A DNA stretch of 64,000 nucleotides from Oscillospiraceae bacterium (GCA_021199795.1 JAJQHJ010000003.1:310001-374000), one strand, 5' to 3'. Positions 1 to 9,650 are shown, numbered from the stretch's first letter. The notes: generated from the sequence alone by a model not told the origin. Program-made: numbers and translations.

Positions 1-2447
1 TTGATGAGGTCGGCATAAGTGTCAACTACGGCTCAGCGTCGGTCATGGTCGGCGGACTTTCGCAAGGCTCACTTAAAATAGGAACAGCTGACGAAAACCT
101 AGCCGAAATGGGAATAAACCTTGAAAGTGGACGAATGCCGACAAGTTCAAACGAAATCGCAATAGAAGCGGCGTCGCTCAATGAGGTCGGCTATGGTGCA
201 ACCACCGGATCAAATATAACTATGCAATGGACATTCAAGAATGACAGCAATTCTGTCACAGTTGAAAGAACATTTAATGTTGTTGGTGTTATAAGCGAAT
301 ACACGGGTCTATGGGATATCGATGCGAACTTGAACACCGCCATTATCACTGAAGAGGCTATGGCTGACATTCTTGCCGAAGCAGAAGAATCTATTGGCGA
401 AATCACATCCCTCAGCACCGAGATAACCTACTTCTTCACCGTTAAATCAGGCATGGAGAATGGTGTTGAAAGCACCGTCAACAGCTATCTTTACCAGAAC
501 CGTGAGGGCTCGACTATCAGAAGAGTCACTATAAACTCTGTCGTCGACATGGAAAGCGAAGCAGCACAGACCAATATGGTTTATCTTGTACTTATCTTAG
601 CGATTACTATTTTAGCAGTTGTAATGATTTACATCTTACAGATGCAGGTGGAAGTAAAGCGAATCGTCCGATTCAGAAGCATTGGTGGTTCCAAGGGTCA
701 GCTGAGATTTCTTATTCTCATAGAAACACTTATGCTTGCAATTCCGGCGGTCTTGATCGGAGTATTGCTTGGATTCTTAGGAATAAAGATTCTTCTCGGC
801 GTGAGTGTATATTCCGGCTCGGTTGACGTTGCCGTTAGTATTCCGTGAAACTATCTTTTCATGGCATTGTCACTCTGGATTGTTGGCATACTTTTAGTCC
901 GCATGATTACGTTCCAAGTTGCGCTTTCAACTCCATTGGTCGGCAGAATGGGAATGCAGAGAAGCAAGAACAAAGTCGTTGTCGGCTTCAGACGTGCCCT
1001 TATTATGCTTATGGCAACGCTTCTGTGTATTTCGGCGGTGTTTACTACTGTAAATCTGGCAGAACCGGTGAGCGAGTATAACTATTGGACTTCACTCTGG
1101 TCTTATTACATCAGTGAAATGGACGGAACTTTTTTAAGAAATGAATTTTCTCTTCCTGATCTGTCCGAATATGAAGCTGAGTTTCTGGCACTTGAGGGTG
1201 TCACTGATTTTGTTGGCTTTAATGACTTCTACGCATATGTAACCACCTCTGATGAAGAGTCCGGCGATTCTGTGGTCGTTATCACTATGGACTGGGACGA
1301 CCTGCAGAGGTATGTTGACACTACAGGGATTGACCAGGAAGCCTATGAGAGTGGAGAAAGCGTTATCGTCCAGATTGCTGCTGATAGAATAGACGGCACA
1401 TACTACGAAATGGAAGCCATCAATGTGAGCACCGGCGAAACAGTAACAATATCTGTGACTGAAAGCGAGGCTGTTACAGTTGTTCCGGAAGAGAACTCAG
1501 ATATTACAATCTCAATAGATTACAACCATTTCGACAGTTATTTCAGTGCTCACGGTAATACCACTCTTGATGAAAGCATTTTTGAGAGCTCGGGGCTTGT
1601 GAGTGTCGATGTAAATATCGGTGCTGTTCAGCTTATCGAGAGCGATGAGACCCTTGTTTCGCTCCTACAATACGACCGCTCCGACAGATACTCCATTGAG
1701 AACTACAACTACTACGTAATCTGCGCTCTGCCGGTTTTGCAGGAGATTGTCGACGAGATTCCCGAGGGCACACAATGGTGGATTGAAAACGAAAGATTTT
1801 TGCGTGGACAGCAGGAGGTCGGCTACAATCAGGGCTTCATATTCACCAACTTGAACGCAGGAGATCTCGGAGTGGACACAGCGGTAACAAAGCTTCTCTC
1901 TCAGATAGTGTATAAATCCTCCACTGATCTTGGACCGTTCGAAGCGGCATATTATAAGCTCTATAACTTCCGTGAGATAAATTACGCCAACGCACAAGTT
2001 TACCAGCAATCAATGATTATGACCATGATAAGCGGCGTGTGCATAGCGATTGTTGTGCTTCTGATACTTGTAAGCACATTGCGACTTGAGACCGACAGCG
2101 AAAAGCGGCGTTATGGCATCCTGCAGGCAATAGGCATGTCACGAAGACAGCGCAATATCGAGCTTGGCAGAAGAGCCGCTATAAGAAGCGTTATTGCAAT
2201 TGCAGCGGCAGTAGTGAGCTATCTATGCTACTACCTCGTGATGAATATCTCAACTATAATTTCTGGAACAAGCCCACTTGCGATCTTAGGCATGATGTTC
2301 ACAACCTTGGCGGGTTATGGCTTGACTGTGCCGGTATTAATTGGTATACTGATTATAGTGTTCCTCATTACATTCGCAATCTGCTTCGGCTCGAAGCTAA
2401 GTATCAATAAGTATTCAATCATGGAAATGCTACGTGAGGATAGATGA
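1..2447 (+). pseudogene. FtsX/MacB-type ABC permease split by an in-frame TGA; 5' end outside window
   Basis: Membrane permease of the FtsX/MacB family, which works with a LolD-type ATPase in export or signalling. The frame is open from the window edge (281 visible codons), stops at TGA 846-848, and continues in the same frame for 532 more codons to 2447. The first part ends an extracellular domain and has an FtsX block of three helices with the loop RSIGGSKGQLR. The second part has a helix, a roughly 300-residue extracellular domain and a final FtsX block containing QAIGMSRRQR. Reading the stop as sense gives SIP-x-NYLFMALSLW, a sensible helix start, and TGG is one transition away. The ATG at 861 has no Shine-Dalgarno, so separate translation of the second half is unlikely. 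It may be a true nonsense allele or a sequencing/assembly error. Confidence 0.8.
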
Positions 2448-2451
2448 AAAT

Positions 2452-2841
2452 ATGACCAAAATCAAAGTATTATTTATTCAGGAGAGGAAGATCAAAAAGG
2501 GAGCTATAACCATAAGCGACCTGATTGAGAACGAGGTGCCGGACACATATGAGTTTGAGCATGTCAGTGCGAAAGGGGATATTATGGGCAAAGTAGCGGG
2601 GTTCCACCCGCAGATAGTTTTCATATCTAACAGCAAGGCTTATGACATCTTCGACCTCGTGCAAAAAATTAAAGAGCTTGACTCTGAGATTGTGATTATG
2701 GCGATGGTATTCACCAATTTCGGCTCCGAGCGTGAGATGATGGACAAGCTTACCGGGATGGGAGTTTACAAATGCTATACTTCTCAGCTTTCGGTGGATT
2801 CGCTGATTCACGATATGTTTGTATCTCTTAATATGGAATAA
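2452..2841 (+). CDS. Small receiver-like (degenerate response-regulator fold) protein
   Basis: A 129-residue cytoplasmic protein with alternating beta/alpha pattern like a response-regulator receiver domain: a first strand KIKVLFI, a central strand PQIVFIS, then IVIMAMVF. The position of the usual phospho-acceptor Asp at the end of the central strand reads IVFISNSK, so phosphorylation there looks lost. There is no DNA-binding domain. I chose ATG 2452, which has GAGGA 11 bases upstream, over the overlapping GTG at 2434. It lies at the very end of the broken FtsX permease and 12 bases before an ABC exporter, so the three are probably cotranscribed. A role as an accessory or pseudo-receiver for the transporter is inference. 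A non-REC Rossmann-like domain is possible. Confidence 0.6.
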   Translation: MTKIKVLFIQERKIKKGAITISDLIENEVPDTYEFEHVSAKGDIMGKVAGFHPQIVFISNSKAYDIFDLVQKIKELDSEIVIMAMVFTNFGSEREMMDKLTGMGVYKCYTSQLSVDSLIHDMFVSLNME

Positions 2842-2853
2842 GCGAGGTAGGAT

Positions 2854-4656
2854 ATGAAAGAAAAAAGGCGAGTACAGTTAGATGACATGATAAGCTCGTT
2901 TCGGGAAATATGGAAGTATGATAAGAGGCTGTTTCTGATACTGCTTGTTACAGTCTTTATCAATGCTTTAAGACCGTTTCCGAATATCATATTGTCGGGA
3001 CTGATTATAGACAGCATTTCTCAGAAAGAGTCATATTCACAGATTGTCTTCTATGTTCTTCTGATGTTTGGGTCGATATTTGTCCTTGAAGCCATCAGTA
3101 TCTACTTAGGGAAAATCAAAGAGTATCTCTTTTTGAAGTTTACAAACAGGCTTAATAATGATATCAGCCAGAAGTGCCTGAACATGGATTATGAGCAGTT
3201 CAACGATGCTTCTTTTCAGGACAGCATACAGCTCACGAATCAGATTGCTCAGGGCAACAATTACTTTACCAGTATCACAACGGTATTTGATACACTGTCA
3301 AATATAATCTCGCTGATAGGCATAGTTGCCATTATGACGATGCTAAACAAGTGGCTTTTCCTGATTGCTGTGGTTCTGATTGGGCTGCAGTCGGTTTTGC
3401 AAATCGTAAGGCAGAAATACAACCTCCAGTTTCAGAATGACTCTTCAAGAGAACAGCGACGGCTCGGCTATGTGTCTCAGATTCCAAAAAACATACCCGC
3501 AAAGAAAGACATTGATATGTTTGATCTTCGGAAATATGTTTTCAGTAAGATTGAGCACTTCCAGAAAAATATACTGAGCCTTAACCTGCGCCGAATCAAG
3601 AAAGACGGTGTGATAAACTTAGCAACTTTTCTCTTCACCACCATATTCCAGATTTCAGCCTATCTGCTGATTGGAATAGATGCGCTGAAAGGCACAATCT
3701 CGGTCGGTGAGTTCACGATGGGTGTAGCGTCACTTATCAGCTTTATGTCGGCATTTTCATATGTGGCGACAAATATGCTGAATTTTAACAACAGCCTGAG
3801 CTATATCCATATGTATAAATCTTTCCTTACATATGAAAGTAAGTTTGATGATAACAAGGGACTGACGCTCGAAGACCTCAACCTTGACGATATTGAAATC
3901 GAGTTCAAGAACGTGTCGTTCCGCTATCCGAACAGCACTTCCTATGTCCTGAAAAACATCAACCTGAAGCTCAGCAGTAAAGAAAAGCTCGCAATTGTCG
4001 GCTACAACGGAGCAGGAAAAACGACTTTTACGCTACTTCTGACGAGAATGTATGAACCGACAGAGGGCGAAATTCTCCTCAACAGAATCAATATCAAGGA
4101 GATAAACTACCGGGATTACCTGAAAATCTTCTCGGCAGTAAATCAGGATTTCTTCCTGTTCCCGTTCTCCATTCTTGAAAACGTTGCCGGAAAGAGCGAG
4201 GTTACAGACGAGGAAAAAGAAAAGCTCATGGAGCTGTGCCGGAGCGTTGGAATGGAAGAAAGAATCGGGAGGATGTATCGCGGTTTGGACACGCCTATCA
4301 CCAAGGAGCTGTTTGCCGCAGGAATAGACTTGTCAGGCGGAGAAAGGCAGAAGATTGCAATATTGCGCTCGCTCTATAAAGACTCTCCTGTCCTCATCCT
4401 TGATGAACCGACAGCCGCCCTTGATCCCATTGCCGAATGCGAGATATACCGCAACTTTGCTGACATATCCGACGGCAAGCTCACAGTTTATATCTCCCAC
4501 AGAATCAACAGCACCCGCTTCTGCGACAAGATAGCCGTCTTCGACCATGGTCAGATAAAAGAGTATGGGACGTTTGAGAAACTGATGAACCTGCATGGGT
4601 TATACTATACTTTCTTTGAGACACAGGCGGAATTATACGTCAGAGGAAATGAATAG
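2854..4656 (+). CDS. ABC exporter, fused transmembrane and ATP-binding domains
   Basis: A 600-residue half-transporter that likely works as a homodimer at the cytoplasmic membrane. Residues about 25-310 form the six-helix ABC exporter domain; about 350-590 form the ATPase. Visible motifs are Walker A GYNGAGKT (from residue 383), Q-loop NQDFFLFPFSI, signature LSGGERQ (from 493), Walker B LILDEPTAALD (from 514) and the switch SHR. All catalytic residues look intact. The NBD style resembles exporters of peptides, bacteriocins or lipids, but the substrate cannot be told. ATG 2854 has GAGGTAGG just upstream. It follows the receiver-like gene closely and is closed by the hairpin at 4677-4712. Confidence 0.85.
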   Translation: MKEKRRVQLDDMISSFREIWKYDKRLFLILLVTVFINALRPFPNIILSGLIIDSISQKESYSQIVFYVLLMFGSIFVLEAISIYLGKIKEYLFLKFTNRLNNDISQKCLNMDYEQFNDASFQDSIQLTNQIAQGNNYFTSITTVFDTLSNIISLIGIVAIMTMLNKWLFLIAVVLIGLQSVLQIVRQKYNLQFQNDSSREQRRLGYVSQIPKNIPAKKDIDMFDLRKYVFSKIEHFQKNILSLNLRRIKKDGVINLATFLFTTIFQISAYLLIGIDALKGTISVGEFTMGVASLISFMSAFSYVATNMLNFNNSLSYIHMYKSFLTYESKFDDNKGLTLEDLNLDDIEIEFKNVSFRYPNSTSYVLKNINLKLSSKEKLAIVGYNGAGKTTFTLLLTRMYEPTEGEILLNRINIKEINYRDYLKIFSAVNQDFFLFPFSILENVAGKSEVTDEEKEKLMELCRSVGMEERIGRMYRGLDTPITKELFAAGIDLSGGERQKIAILRSLYKDSPVLILDEPTAALDPIAECEIYRNFADISDGKLTVYISHRINSTRFCDKIAVFDHGQIKEYGTFEKLMNLHGLYYTFFETQAELYVRGNE

Positions 4657-4676
4657 GTGAGTATTGGAATAAAGAG

Positions 4677-4712
4677 ATCCGGCTGTCAATCGGCAGTCGG
4701 ATTTATTATTTC
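4677..4712 (+). terminator. Rho-independent terminator, shared by convergent genes
   Basis: ATCCGGCTGTC (4677-4687) pairs with GGCAGTCGGAT (4692-4702) through 11 base pairs including two G-U pairs, followed by TTATTATTTC. It overlaps the stop codon of the convergent mtaB gene at 4686-4688 and ends the ABC exporter transcript. Confidence 0.65.
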
Positions 4713-5990
4713 TCCGTAAAGGCAATTGCCTTTACAAGATATAATTTTAACACTTCTTATCTCTTTCCACAACGAATTCTGAACCTTAGGAACTTTCACC
4801 ATGAGGTAATCCTTAGTATGCCCCTGATGGAAATCTACATCTTTTTCGTGCTCAAAAAGAACACTGACCACCTTGCCAATATGTGCATCCATAAAGGCTT
4901 TCTCACCAATTCCAGCAGCTTTTGACATTACTTCAGCTCTGCGATATCTTTCAGCCTTTGGAATAATTCCATCCATCCCGGCGGCAACAGTTCCCTCACG
5001 CTCGGAATAGGGGAATACGTGAACGCCTGCAAAGGCTATTTCCTTTACAAATTCAATGGATTCAAGAAAGTCCTCCTCAGTCTCACCTGGAAATCCAACC
5101 ATAACATCAGTTGTTACAGCACACCCTGGAAAATACTCGCGAAGATGTGTGATAAGCTCTCGGTATTCGTCAGTGTTGTAACGCCGTCTCATTCTCTCGA
5201 GTGTGCGATCACAGCCGGATTGAAGTGAAAGGTGAAAGTGAGGGCAGAGCTTTTCTTCTTGTGAAAGTCTTTTGATTATGTTTTCAGTCAGCATTTCCGG
5301 CTCAATTGAGCCCAGTCTGACTCTGTCCGCATTTGATAAGCACGCCACATGAACTGCATCGGCAAGGTCGACACCTCCCAAGTCTTCACCATAGCAGGAA
5401 AGGTTTATTCCAACCAGAATTAACTCCTTGTGACCCTGTAAAGCAAGTTCGCTTGCCTCAGCCTGAATCTCCTCAATTGGCTTTGAGCGTGAACGCCCAC
5501 GGGCGTAGTGGATTATGCAGTAGGTACAGAACCGATCGCAGCCATCCTGAATTTTAATAATGGCTCTTGTTTTGTCCTCACGCTTTGAAAGGCTCATTTT
5601 CTCAAATGCTTCACCTTTTTTGTGGGGGAGAATATTGCAAACCTGGTTGTGCCTTTTAGTAAAATCTGTAACCAATTCAGGAATTTCAGTTTTATTCGAT
5701 TCTCCGACGATTATGTCTGCACAGCTTATGAGTTCAGTAACTCCATGAGCCTGAGGATAGCATCCTGCAACAACAGTTATAGCATCTGGATTATTTCTCC
5801 TGATGCGCCTTAGAAGCTGTCCAAGCTTCACATCCGCCGCCTGAGTCACTGTGCAGGAGTTGATAACGACCACGTCTGCCAACATCGGATCATCTGTCAT
5901 TACAAAACCATTTCTGTCCATCAGCTCCTGAATGCAGTCGGTCTCATATTGATTTACTTTGCAGCCAAATGTGCAGTATGCAACAGTCAC
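4686..5990 (-). CDS. mtaB: tRNA t6A37 methylthiotransferase MtaB
   Basis: Radical SAM enzyme that adds a methylthio group to N6-threonylcarbamoyladenosine 37 of tRNAs, making ms2t6A. The 434-residue length is normal. The N-terminal UPF0004 domain carries the auxiliary-cluster cysteines (TFGCKVNQYE near the start, then NSCTV and AGCYPQ). The radical SAM core has CDRFCTYC followed by ARGRSRS, characteristic of MtaB. The C-terminal part is TRAM-like. The start is GTG 5990, with AGGAG nine bases upstream, since no ATG fits. It is monocistronic on the minus strand with its own consensus promoter at 6027-6055. Confidence 0.93.
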   Translation of the reverse strand: MTVAYCTFGCKVNQYETDCIQELMDRNGFVMTDDPMLADVVVINSCTVTQAADVKLGQLLRRIRRNNPDAITVVAGCYPQAHGVTELISCADIIVGESNKTEIPELVTDFTKRHNQVCNILPHKKGEAFEKMSLSKREDKTRAIIKIQDGCDRFCTYCIIHYARGRSRSKPIEEIQAEASELALQGHKELILVGINLSCYGEDLGGVDLADAVHVACLSNADRVRLGSIEPEMLTENIIKRLSQEEKLCPHFHLSLQSGCDRTLERMRRRYNTDEYRELITHLREYFPGCAVTTDVMVGFPGETEEDFLESIEFVKEIAFAGVHVFPYSEREGTVAAGMDGIIPKAERYRRAEVMSKAAGIGEKAFMDAHIGKVVSVLFEHEKDVDFHQGHTKDYLMVKVPKVQNSLWKEIRSVKIISCKGNCLYGEIINPTAD

Positions 5991-6026
5991 TTTCTCATCT
6001 CCTGATCAAATATTTGAACACCCACA

Positions 6027-6055
6027 ATGATAAACCTTAAATCAGCCTCTGTCAA
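6027..6055 (-). promoter_or_regulatory. Sigma-A promoter of mtaB
   Basis: On the minus strand, TTGACA (complement of 6050-6055), 17 bases, then TATCAT (complement of 6027-6032), about 40 bases before the mtaB GTG. Confidence 0.7.
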
Positions 6056-6101
6056 CTGTCCATTCTTCATTTTTTCGCAAAAAAAGTACCAAAATACCCC
6101 C

Positions 6102-6129
6102 TTGACAAGCTGAAAATTTCTGTTATACT
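6102..6129 (+). promoter_or_regulatory. Extended -10 sigma-A promoter of the HPr-like gene
   Basis: TTGACA at 6102-6107, 16-base spacer, TATACT at 6124-6129 preceded by TG plus one base. The transcript would start near 6136, about 67 bases before the ATG. Confidence 0.75.
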
Positions 6130-6202
6130 GAGAGTAGGCTTTTGGAAACTAAGCAAATATTCAAAGTTCCAAAGGAATTTATCAAATCGGAGGTAACGCA
6201 AA

Positions 6203-6433
6203 ATGCAAACTCTAAAAATTAAACTTGAGACAATCAACGACGTCAAGGAGTTCGTCAGCATTGTCACACTCTGTGATTACGACATCGACCTTGTTTCCGG
6301 CAGGTATTCTATTGACGCAAAATCTATCATGGGCATTTTCAGCCTTGATTTGGAAAAGCCCGTTGAGCTCCAGGCTCACACCGAGAATTGCGACGATCTC
6401 CTCAAGCAGATTGACAAGTTTATCGTAAAGTAA
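6203..6433 (+). CDS. HPr-like protein lacking the phosphorylated histidine
   Basis: A 76-residue protein with the length and fold pattern of HPr, the phosphocarrier of the PTS sugar system. The region after strand 1 should hold GLHARPA, whose His15 accepts phosphate from enzyme I; here it reads INDVKEFVSIV, with no histidine. The later AKSIMGIFSL matches the regulatory Ser46 motif KSIMGVMSL of Gram-positive HPr proteins. So PTS phosphotransfer is unlikely, while binding through the Ser46 face remains possible (inference). ATG 6203 has CGGAGGT nine bases before it. The gene stands alone between its own promoter and terminator. No other PTS gene is in the window. Confidence 0.75.
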   Translation: MQTLKIKLETINDVKEFVSIVTLCDYDIDLVSGRYSIDAKSIMGIFSLDLEKPVELQAHTENCDDLLKQIDKFIVK

Positions 6434-6465
6434 AAAGAAGACCGGCATCAAGTCGGTCTTTTTTA
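6434..6465 (+). terminator. Rho-independent terminator after the HPr-like gene
   Basis: AAGACCG (6438-6444) pairs with CGGTCTT (6454-6460), followed by TTTT. The A-run before the stem also makes it usable on the opposite strand. Confidence 0.85.
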
Positions 6466-6484
6466 TGAATAGTTTTCCTGGCTC

Positions 6485-6530
6485 GTCTCATAGTATGGAC
6501 TATCTTAGATAAGGAGACCTGCTATGAGAC
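6485..6530 (+). promoter_or_regulatory. Leader hairpin enclosing the start codon of the DacF-like gene
   Basis: GTCTCATAG (6485-6493) is a perfect inverted repeat of CTATGAGAC (6522-6530). The 3' arm contains the ATG at 6524, and the loop holds the Shine-Dalgarno AAGGAG (6511-6516). In RNA the 9-pair stem would bury the start codon. A regulatory role is inference. Confidence 0.5.
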
Positions 6531-7669
6531 TATTTGTTAGATTCACCGCTTTGATTGCGGCTTTTTCTGTTTTATTTTCTGGTACTACCACTGCTTTTGC
6601 TGCTTCAACTGTAGAAACTTCTATACCGTATTCCTATGTTTTGATGGAGGGTGGAACCGGAACTCTTCTTTATTCTGACAATGGAAACGCTGAATTCCCG
6701 GCATTTCATTCTGCCAAGCTCATGACTCTTCTACTGCTGATGGAGTCAATAGGTGAGGGGAAAATGACCTTTGACACTGTCGTGAAAGCTTCCGCAAACG
6801 CCAATGCCCAGCAGGGTGCGCAAATCTGGCTTAATGTAGGAGAGGAAATAACAATTGATGAGCTAATCAAGGCTATAACTGTTGGAAATGCCAATGACGC
6901 AACAATAGCCATTGCAGAAGCAGTTTCCGGAACTGTTGATGATTTCACAGCTCTCATGAATGAGCGTGCAGAAGAGCTCGGTATGCTCTCAACAACCTAT
7001 ACCGACCCAACTGGAACTCTAGGTGGCAATGTTACTACTGCCTGCGATATAGCGACTCTTGCTTCGGAGCTGTCACACTATGAAGAGCTGATTCCATACT
7101 TCACAACATGGATGACGACCGTCCGTGACGGCAAAACCGAACTTGTTTCAACCAACCGCATGATTCTGAGCTACAATGGCATTACCGGTATGAAAGCCTA
7201 CTACAGCGAGGAGTGTCTCAACTGCCTTATTGCAACTGCTACCCGCAACGACCTGACAATGGTATGCGTAATTTTGGGAGAACCAGACGAATACCAACGC
7301 TTCACGACTGCCAGGGAAAAGATGAATATAGGTTTTGCTGCGTATACGCTTTACACTCCCAAAAAGACTGATATTTACATAGAACCGGTATCTGTAAGCG
7401 GCGGAGTAAGTTTAACGGTCAATGCAGATATTGATGATATCGGCAGCTTTGTAGTAAGAAACAGCGAGTCAGAGTCGGTCGAAATGAAAATAGAGTATTC
7501 TGATGATGCCACGGCACCTGTCTGCGTCGGAGATAAAGTAGGTCGCGTAGTTTTCCTTGTTGACGATGAAGAAAGATATGCAATTTCAATCGTTGCAACG
7601 GAAAATATCGACAGAATGAACATTTTGTCAGCTGTTTTTAAGCTTCTGAGAAGTATGCTTGCAGGGTAA
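6524..7669 (+). CDS. DacF/PBP5-family D,D-carboxypeptidase-like protein, catalytic motifs lost
   Basis: A 381-residue secreted protein of the low-molecular-weight penicillin-binding fold, which normally removes the terminal D-Ala of peptidoglycan stems. It has a signal peptide (about 1-27, ending AFAAS), the S11-type domain (about 30-260) and a beta-rich C-terminal domain with a final amphipathic segment. All three active-site motifs are changed. The SxxK position reads H62-S-A-K65, so the nucleophilic serine is missing. SxN reads N122-A-N124. KTG reads K224-A-Y226. The rest aligns well, so it is probably a non-enzymatic cell-wall-binding relative rather than decayed: the frame is intact and long. 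The start codon lies inside a leader hairpin. Confidence 0.8.
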   Translation: MRLFVRFTALIAAFSVLFSGTTTAFAASTVETSIPYSYVLMEGGTGTLLYSDNGNAEFPAFHSAKLMTLLLLMESIGEGKMTFDTVVKASANANAQQGAQIWLNVGEEITIDELIKAITVGNANDATIAIAEAVSGTVDDFTALMNERAEELGMLSTTYTDPTGTLGGNVTTACDIATLASELSHYEELIPYFTTWMTTVRDGKTELVSTNRMILSYNGITGMKAYYSEECLNCLIATATRNDLTMVCVILGEPDEYQRFTTAREKMNIGFAAYTLYTPKKTDIYIEPVSVSGGVSLTVNADIDDIGSFVVRNSESESVEMKIEYSDDATAPVCVGDKVGRVVFLVDDEERYAISIVATENIDRMNILSAVFKLLRSMLAG

Positions 7670-7714
7670 GGAAACATTTTGCCGAATTTGCACAATATTT
7701 TTCACTGAAATTCC

Positions 7715-7743
7715 TTGCATTATTGACCGTTTCGTGTTAGAAT
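7715..7743 (+). promoter_or_regulatory. Likely sigma-A promoter of pgi
   Basis: TTGCAT at 7715-7720, 17-base spacer, TAGAAT at 7738-7743. A start near 7750 would leave a short leader before ATG 7776. Confidence 0.55.
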
Positions 7744-7775
7744 ATAGACAAAGACAAATGAGAGGGATGACAGCT

Positions 7776-9113
7776 ATGTCTATTAAATTAGTAACAAAGT
7801 ACGCTGAAAAGTTTGTGAATCCTCACGAACTCGAGGCAATTCGTCCTCAGATAACCGCCGCTCACAACACGCTTGCAACGCGCAGTGGCTTAGGCAACGA
7901 CTTCTTGGGCTGGGTCGATCTTCCGGTTGACTACGATAAAGAAGAATTTGCCCGTATCAAGGCTGCAGCTGCAAGAATCAAGGAAAAGGCTGACGTTCTT
8001 ATCGTAATCGGTATAGGCGGCTCCTACCTTGGTGCAAGGGCGGCTATTGAGCTTTTGACAAGCCCGTATTACAACAACCTCAAGAAAGATACGCCCGACA
8101 TTTATTTCGTCGGAAACAACATCAGCTCCACTTATCTCAATGAGATTCTTTCCATCTGTGAGGGCAAGGATGTTTGCGTCAACGTAATCTCCAAGTCCGG
8201 AACCACAACTGAGCCTGCACTTGCTTTCAGAATCTTCAAGAAGCTTCTTGAGGACAAATATGGCAAGGAAGAGGCAAAGACAAGAATCTTTGCCACTACC
8301 GATAAGGCTAGAGGAACCCTCAAGGAGCTTTCCGATTCAGAGGGCTATGAGACATTCGTAATTGCAGACGATGTCGGAGGCAGATATTCTGTACTCACAG
8401 CAGTCGGACTTCTTCCGATAGCAGTTGCTGGATGCGATATCGACAAGATTATGGAGGGTGCCGCAGCTGCAAGAGAGGCATATCTTAATGATGACCTCAA
8501 TGATTGTGAGAAGTACGCAGCACTGAGAAATATTCTTTATCGCAAGGGCAAGTCTGTTGAAATGCTCGTCTCCTATGAGCCTTGCTTTGCAATGATGAAT
8601 GAATGGTTCAAGCAGCTCTTCGGTGAAAGCGAGGGCAAGGATCACAAGGGAATCTATCCGTCAAGTGCAATATTCTCAACCGATCTTCACTCGATGGGTC
8701 AGTTCGTTCAGGATGGCTCAAGAATCATGTTCGAGACTGTTGTTGACGTCAAGAATCCGAAAAAGGATTTGTTCCTTGAAAATGACGCAGATAACCTTGA
8801 CGGATTGAACTTCCTGACAAATCAGAATATGTCCGTTGTAAACCGTAAGGCAATGGAGGGAACAGTTCTTGCTCACACCGAGGGTGGGGTTCCTAACCTT
8901 ATCATCGAAGTAGACAAGCTTGATGAGTATAACTTCGGCGAAATGGTTTACTTCTTCGAGAAAGCTTGTGCTCTTTCCGGCTATATGCTCGGTGTAAATC
9001 CGTTCAATCAGCCTGGTGTTGAGAGCTACAAGAAGAACATGTTCGCACTTCTCGGAAAGCCCGGTTACGAGGATAGAAAGAGCGAGCTTGAGGAAAAGCT
9101 CAAAGCAGAATAA
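7776..9113 (+). CDS. pgi: Glucose-6-phosphate isomerase
   Basis: Interconverts glucose-6-phosphate and fructose-6-phosphate in glycolysis and gluconeogenesis. The 445-residue length fits the Firmicutes type. Visible motifs are the SIS-fold phosphate loop [21 protein letters not shown] (second sugar-phosphate loop), the LHSMGQ segment and the C-terminal [12 protein letters not shown] that supplies the catalytic lysine. The frame is open further upstream to 7659, but ATG 7776 (MSIKLV) has GAGGG nine bases before it and matches the usual N-terminus. The upstream extension would overlap the promoter. Confidence 0.96.
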   Translation: MSIKLVTKYAEKFVNPHELEAIRPQITAAHNTLATRSGLGNDFLGWVDLPVDYDKEEFARIKAAAARIKEKADVLIVIGIGGSYLGARAAIELLTSPYYNNLKKDTPDIYFVGNNISSTYLNEILSICEGKDVCVNVISKSGTTTEPALAFRIFKKLLEDKYGKEEAKTRIFATTDKARGTLKELSDSEGYETFVIADDVGGRYSVLTAVGLLPIAVAGCDIDKIMEGAAAAREAYLNDDLNDCEKYAALRNILYRKGKSVEMLVSYEPCFAMMNEWFKQLFGESEGKDHKGIYPSSAIFSTDLHSMGQFVQDGSRIMFETVVDVKNPKKDLFLENDADNLDGLNFLTNQNMSVVNRKAMEGTVLAHTEGGVPNLIIEVDKLDEYNFGEMVYFFEKACALSGYMLGVNPFNQPGVESYKKNMFALLGKPGYEDRKSELEEKLKAE

Positions 9114-9195
9114 TAAATGATTCTTCCGGTTTGGATTTATCTGAATCGATGAATAAAGCAATAACAGCCCGCAAGGGCGGAAACGGAGTGTTACT

Positions 9196-9603
9196 ATGAT
9201 TAAACTGATCACCGGCAAAAAGGGATCCGGCAAAACCAAAATACTGCTTGATCTTATCAAGGACGCAGTAGCTAACACAAAGGGAAATATTGTCTGCATC
9301 GAAAAAAGTATGCAGCTCACCTATGACATACCCTACAGTGTCAGACTCGTTGATGTCGATGGCTACAAGATTGACAGTTACGACAAGTTCTATGGTTTCA
9401 TAACCGGAACTATTGCCGCAAACTATGATATATCCGAGATTTTCGTTGACGGAATTCTTAAGATCGGCGGTAGAAACTATGATGAACTCGAACAGCTCTT
9501 CGAGAGAATTGAAGCAGTTGCTCCTGACATTCTCATCGTCTTCACTGTCTCTGAGGACAAGGAAAATCTTCCTGAGAGCATAGTTAAGCGCATCGACCAG
9601 TAA
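9196..9603 (+). CDS. Small P-loop NTPase-like protein
   Basis: A 135-residue cytoplasmic protein with a Walker A loop GKKGSGKT at residues 7-14 in an N-terminal strand-loop-helix. A hydrophobic strand ending in Asp (ISEIFVDGI) could be Walker B. The final strand is DILIVFTVS. It resembles short P-loop ATPases of Clostridia that are sometimes labelled twitching-motility-like, but no PilT features are visible and I cannot name a function. Start ATG 9196 has CGGAG 10 bases upstream. It lies between pgi and the yceD-rpmF unit and may be cotranscribed with pgi, as there is no clear terminator in 9114-9195. Confidence 0.7.
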   Translation: MIKLITGKKGSGKTKILLDLIKDAVANTKGNIVCIEKSMQLTYDIPYSVRLVDVDGYKIDSYDKFYGFITGTIAANYDISEIFVDGILKIGGRNYDELEQLFERIEAVAPDILIVFTVSEDKENLPESIVKRIDQ

Positions 9604-9620
9604 TTTTTGTAAGTTGGCTT

Positions 9621-9650
9621 CTCCGCCACAGACGTGTTTTTGTGGTGGAG
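9621..9650 (+). terminator. Hairpin after the P-loop gene, weak terminator
   Basis: CTCCGCCACA (9621-9630) pairs with TGTGGTGGAG (9641-9650) with one G-U pair. There is no U-tract behind it, so termination is uncertain. Confidence 0.35.

Noticed and set aside
846..848. TGA as tryptophan or selenocysteine codon
   Set aside because: TGA ends many intact genes in the window (for example plsY, dxr, cdsA-like neighbours), and no selenocysteine-type hairpin is evident just after it.
8718..9320. 200-aa minus-strand open frame over pgi
   Set aside because: It is antisense to well-conserved pgi codons and has no recognisable domain.
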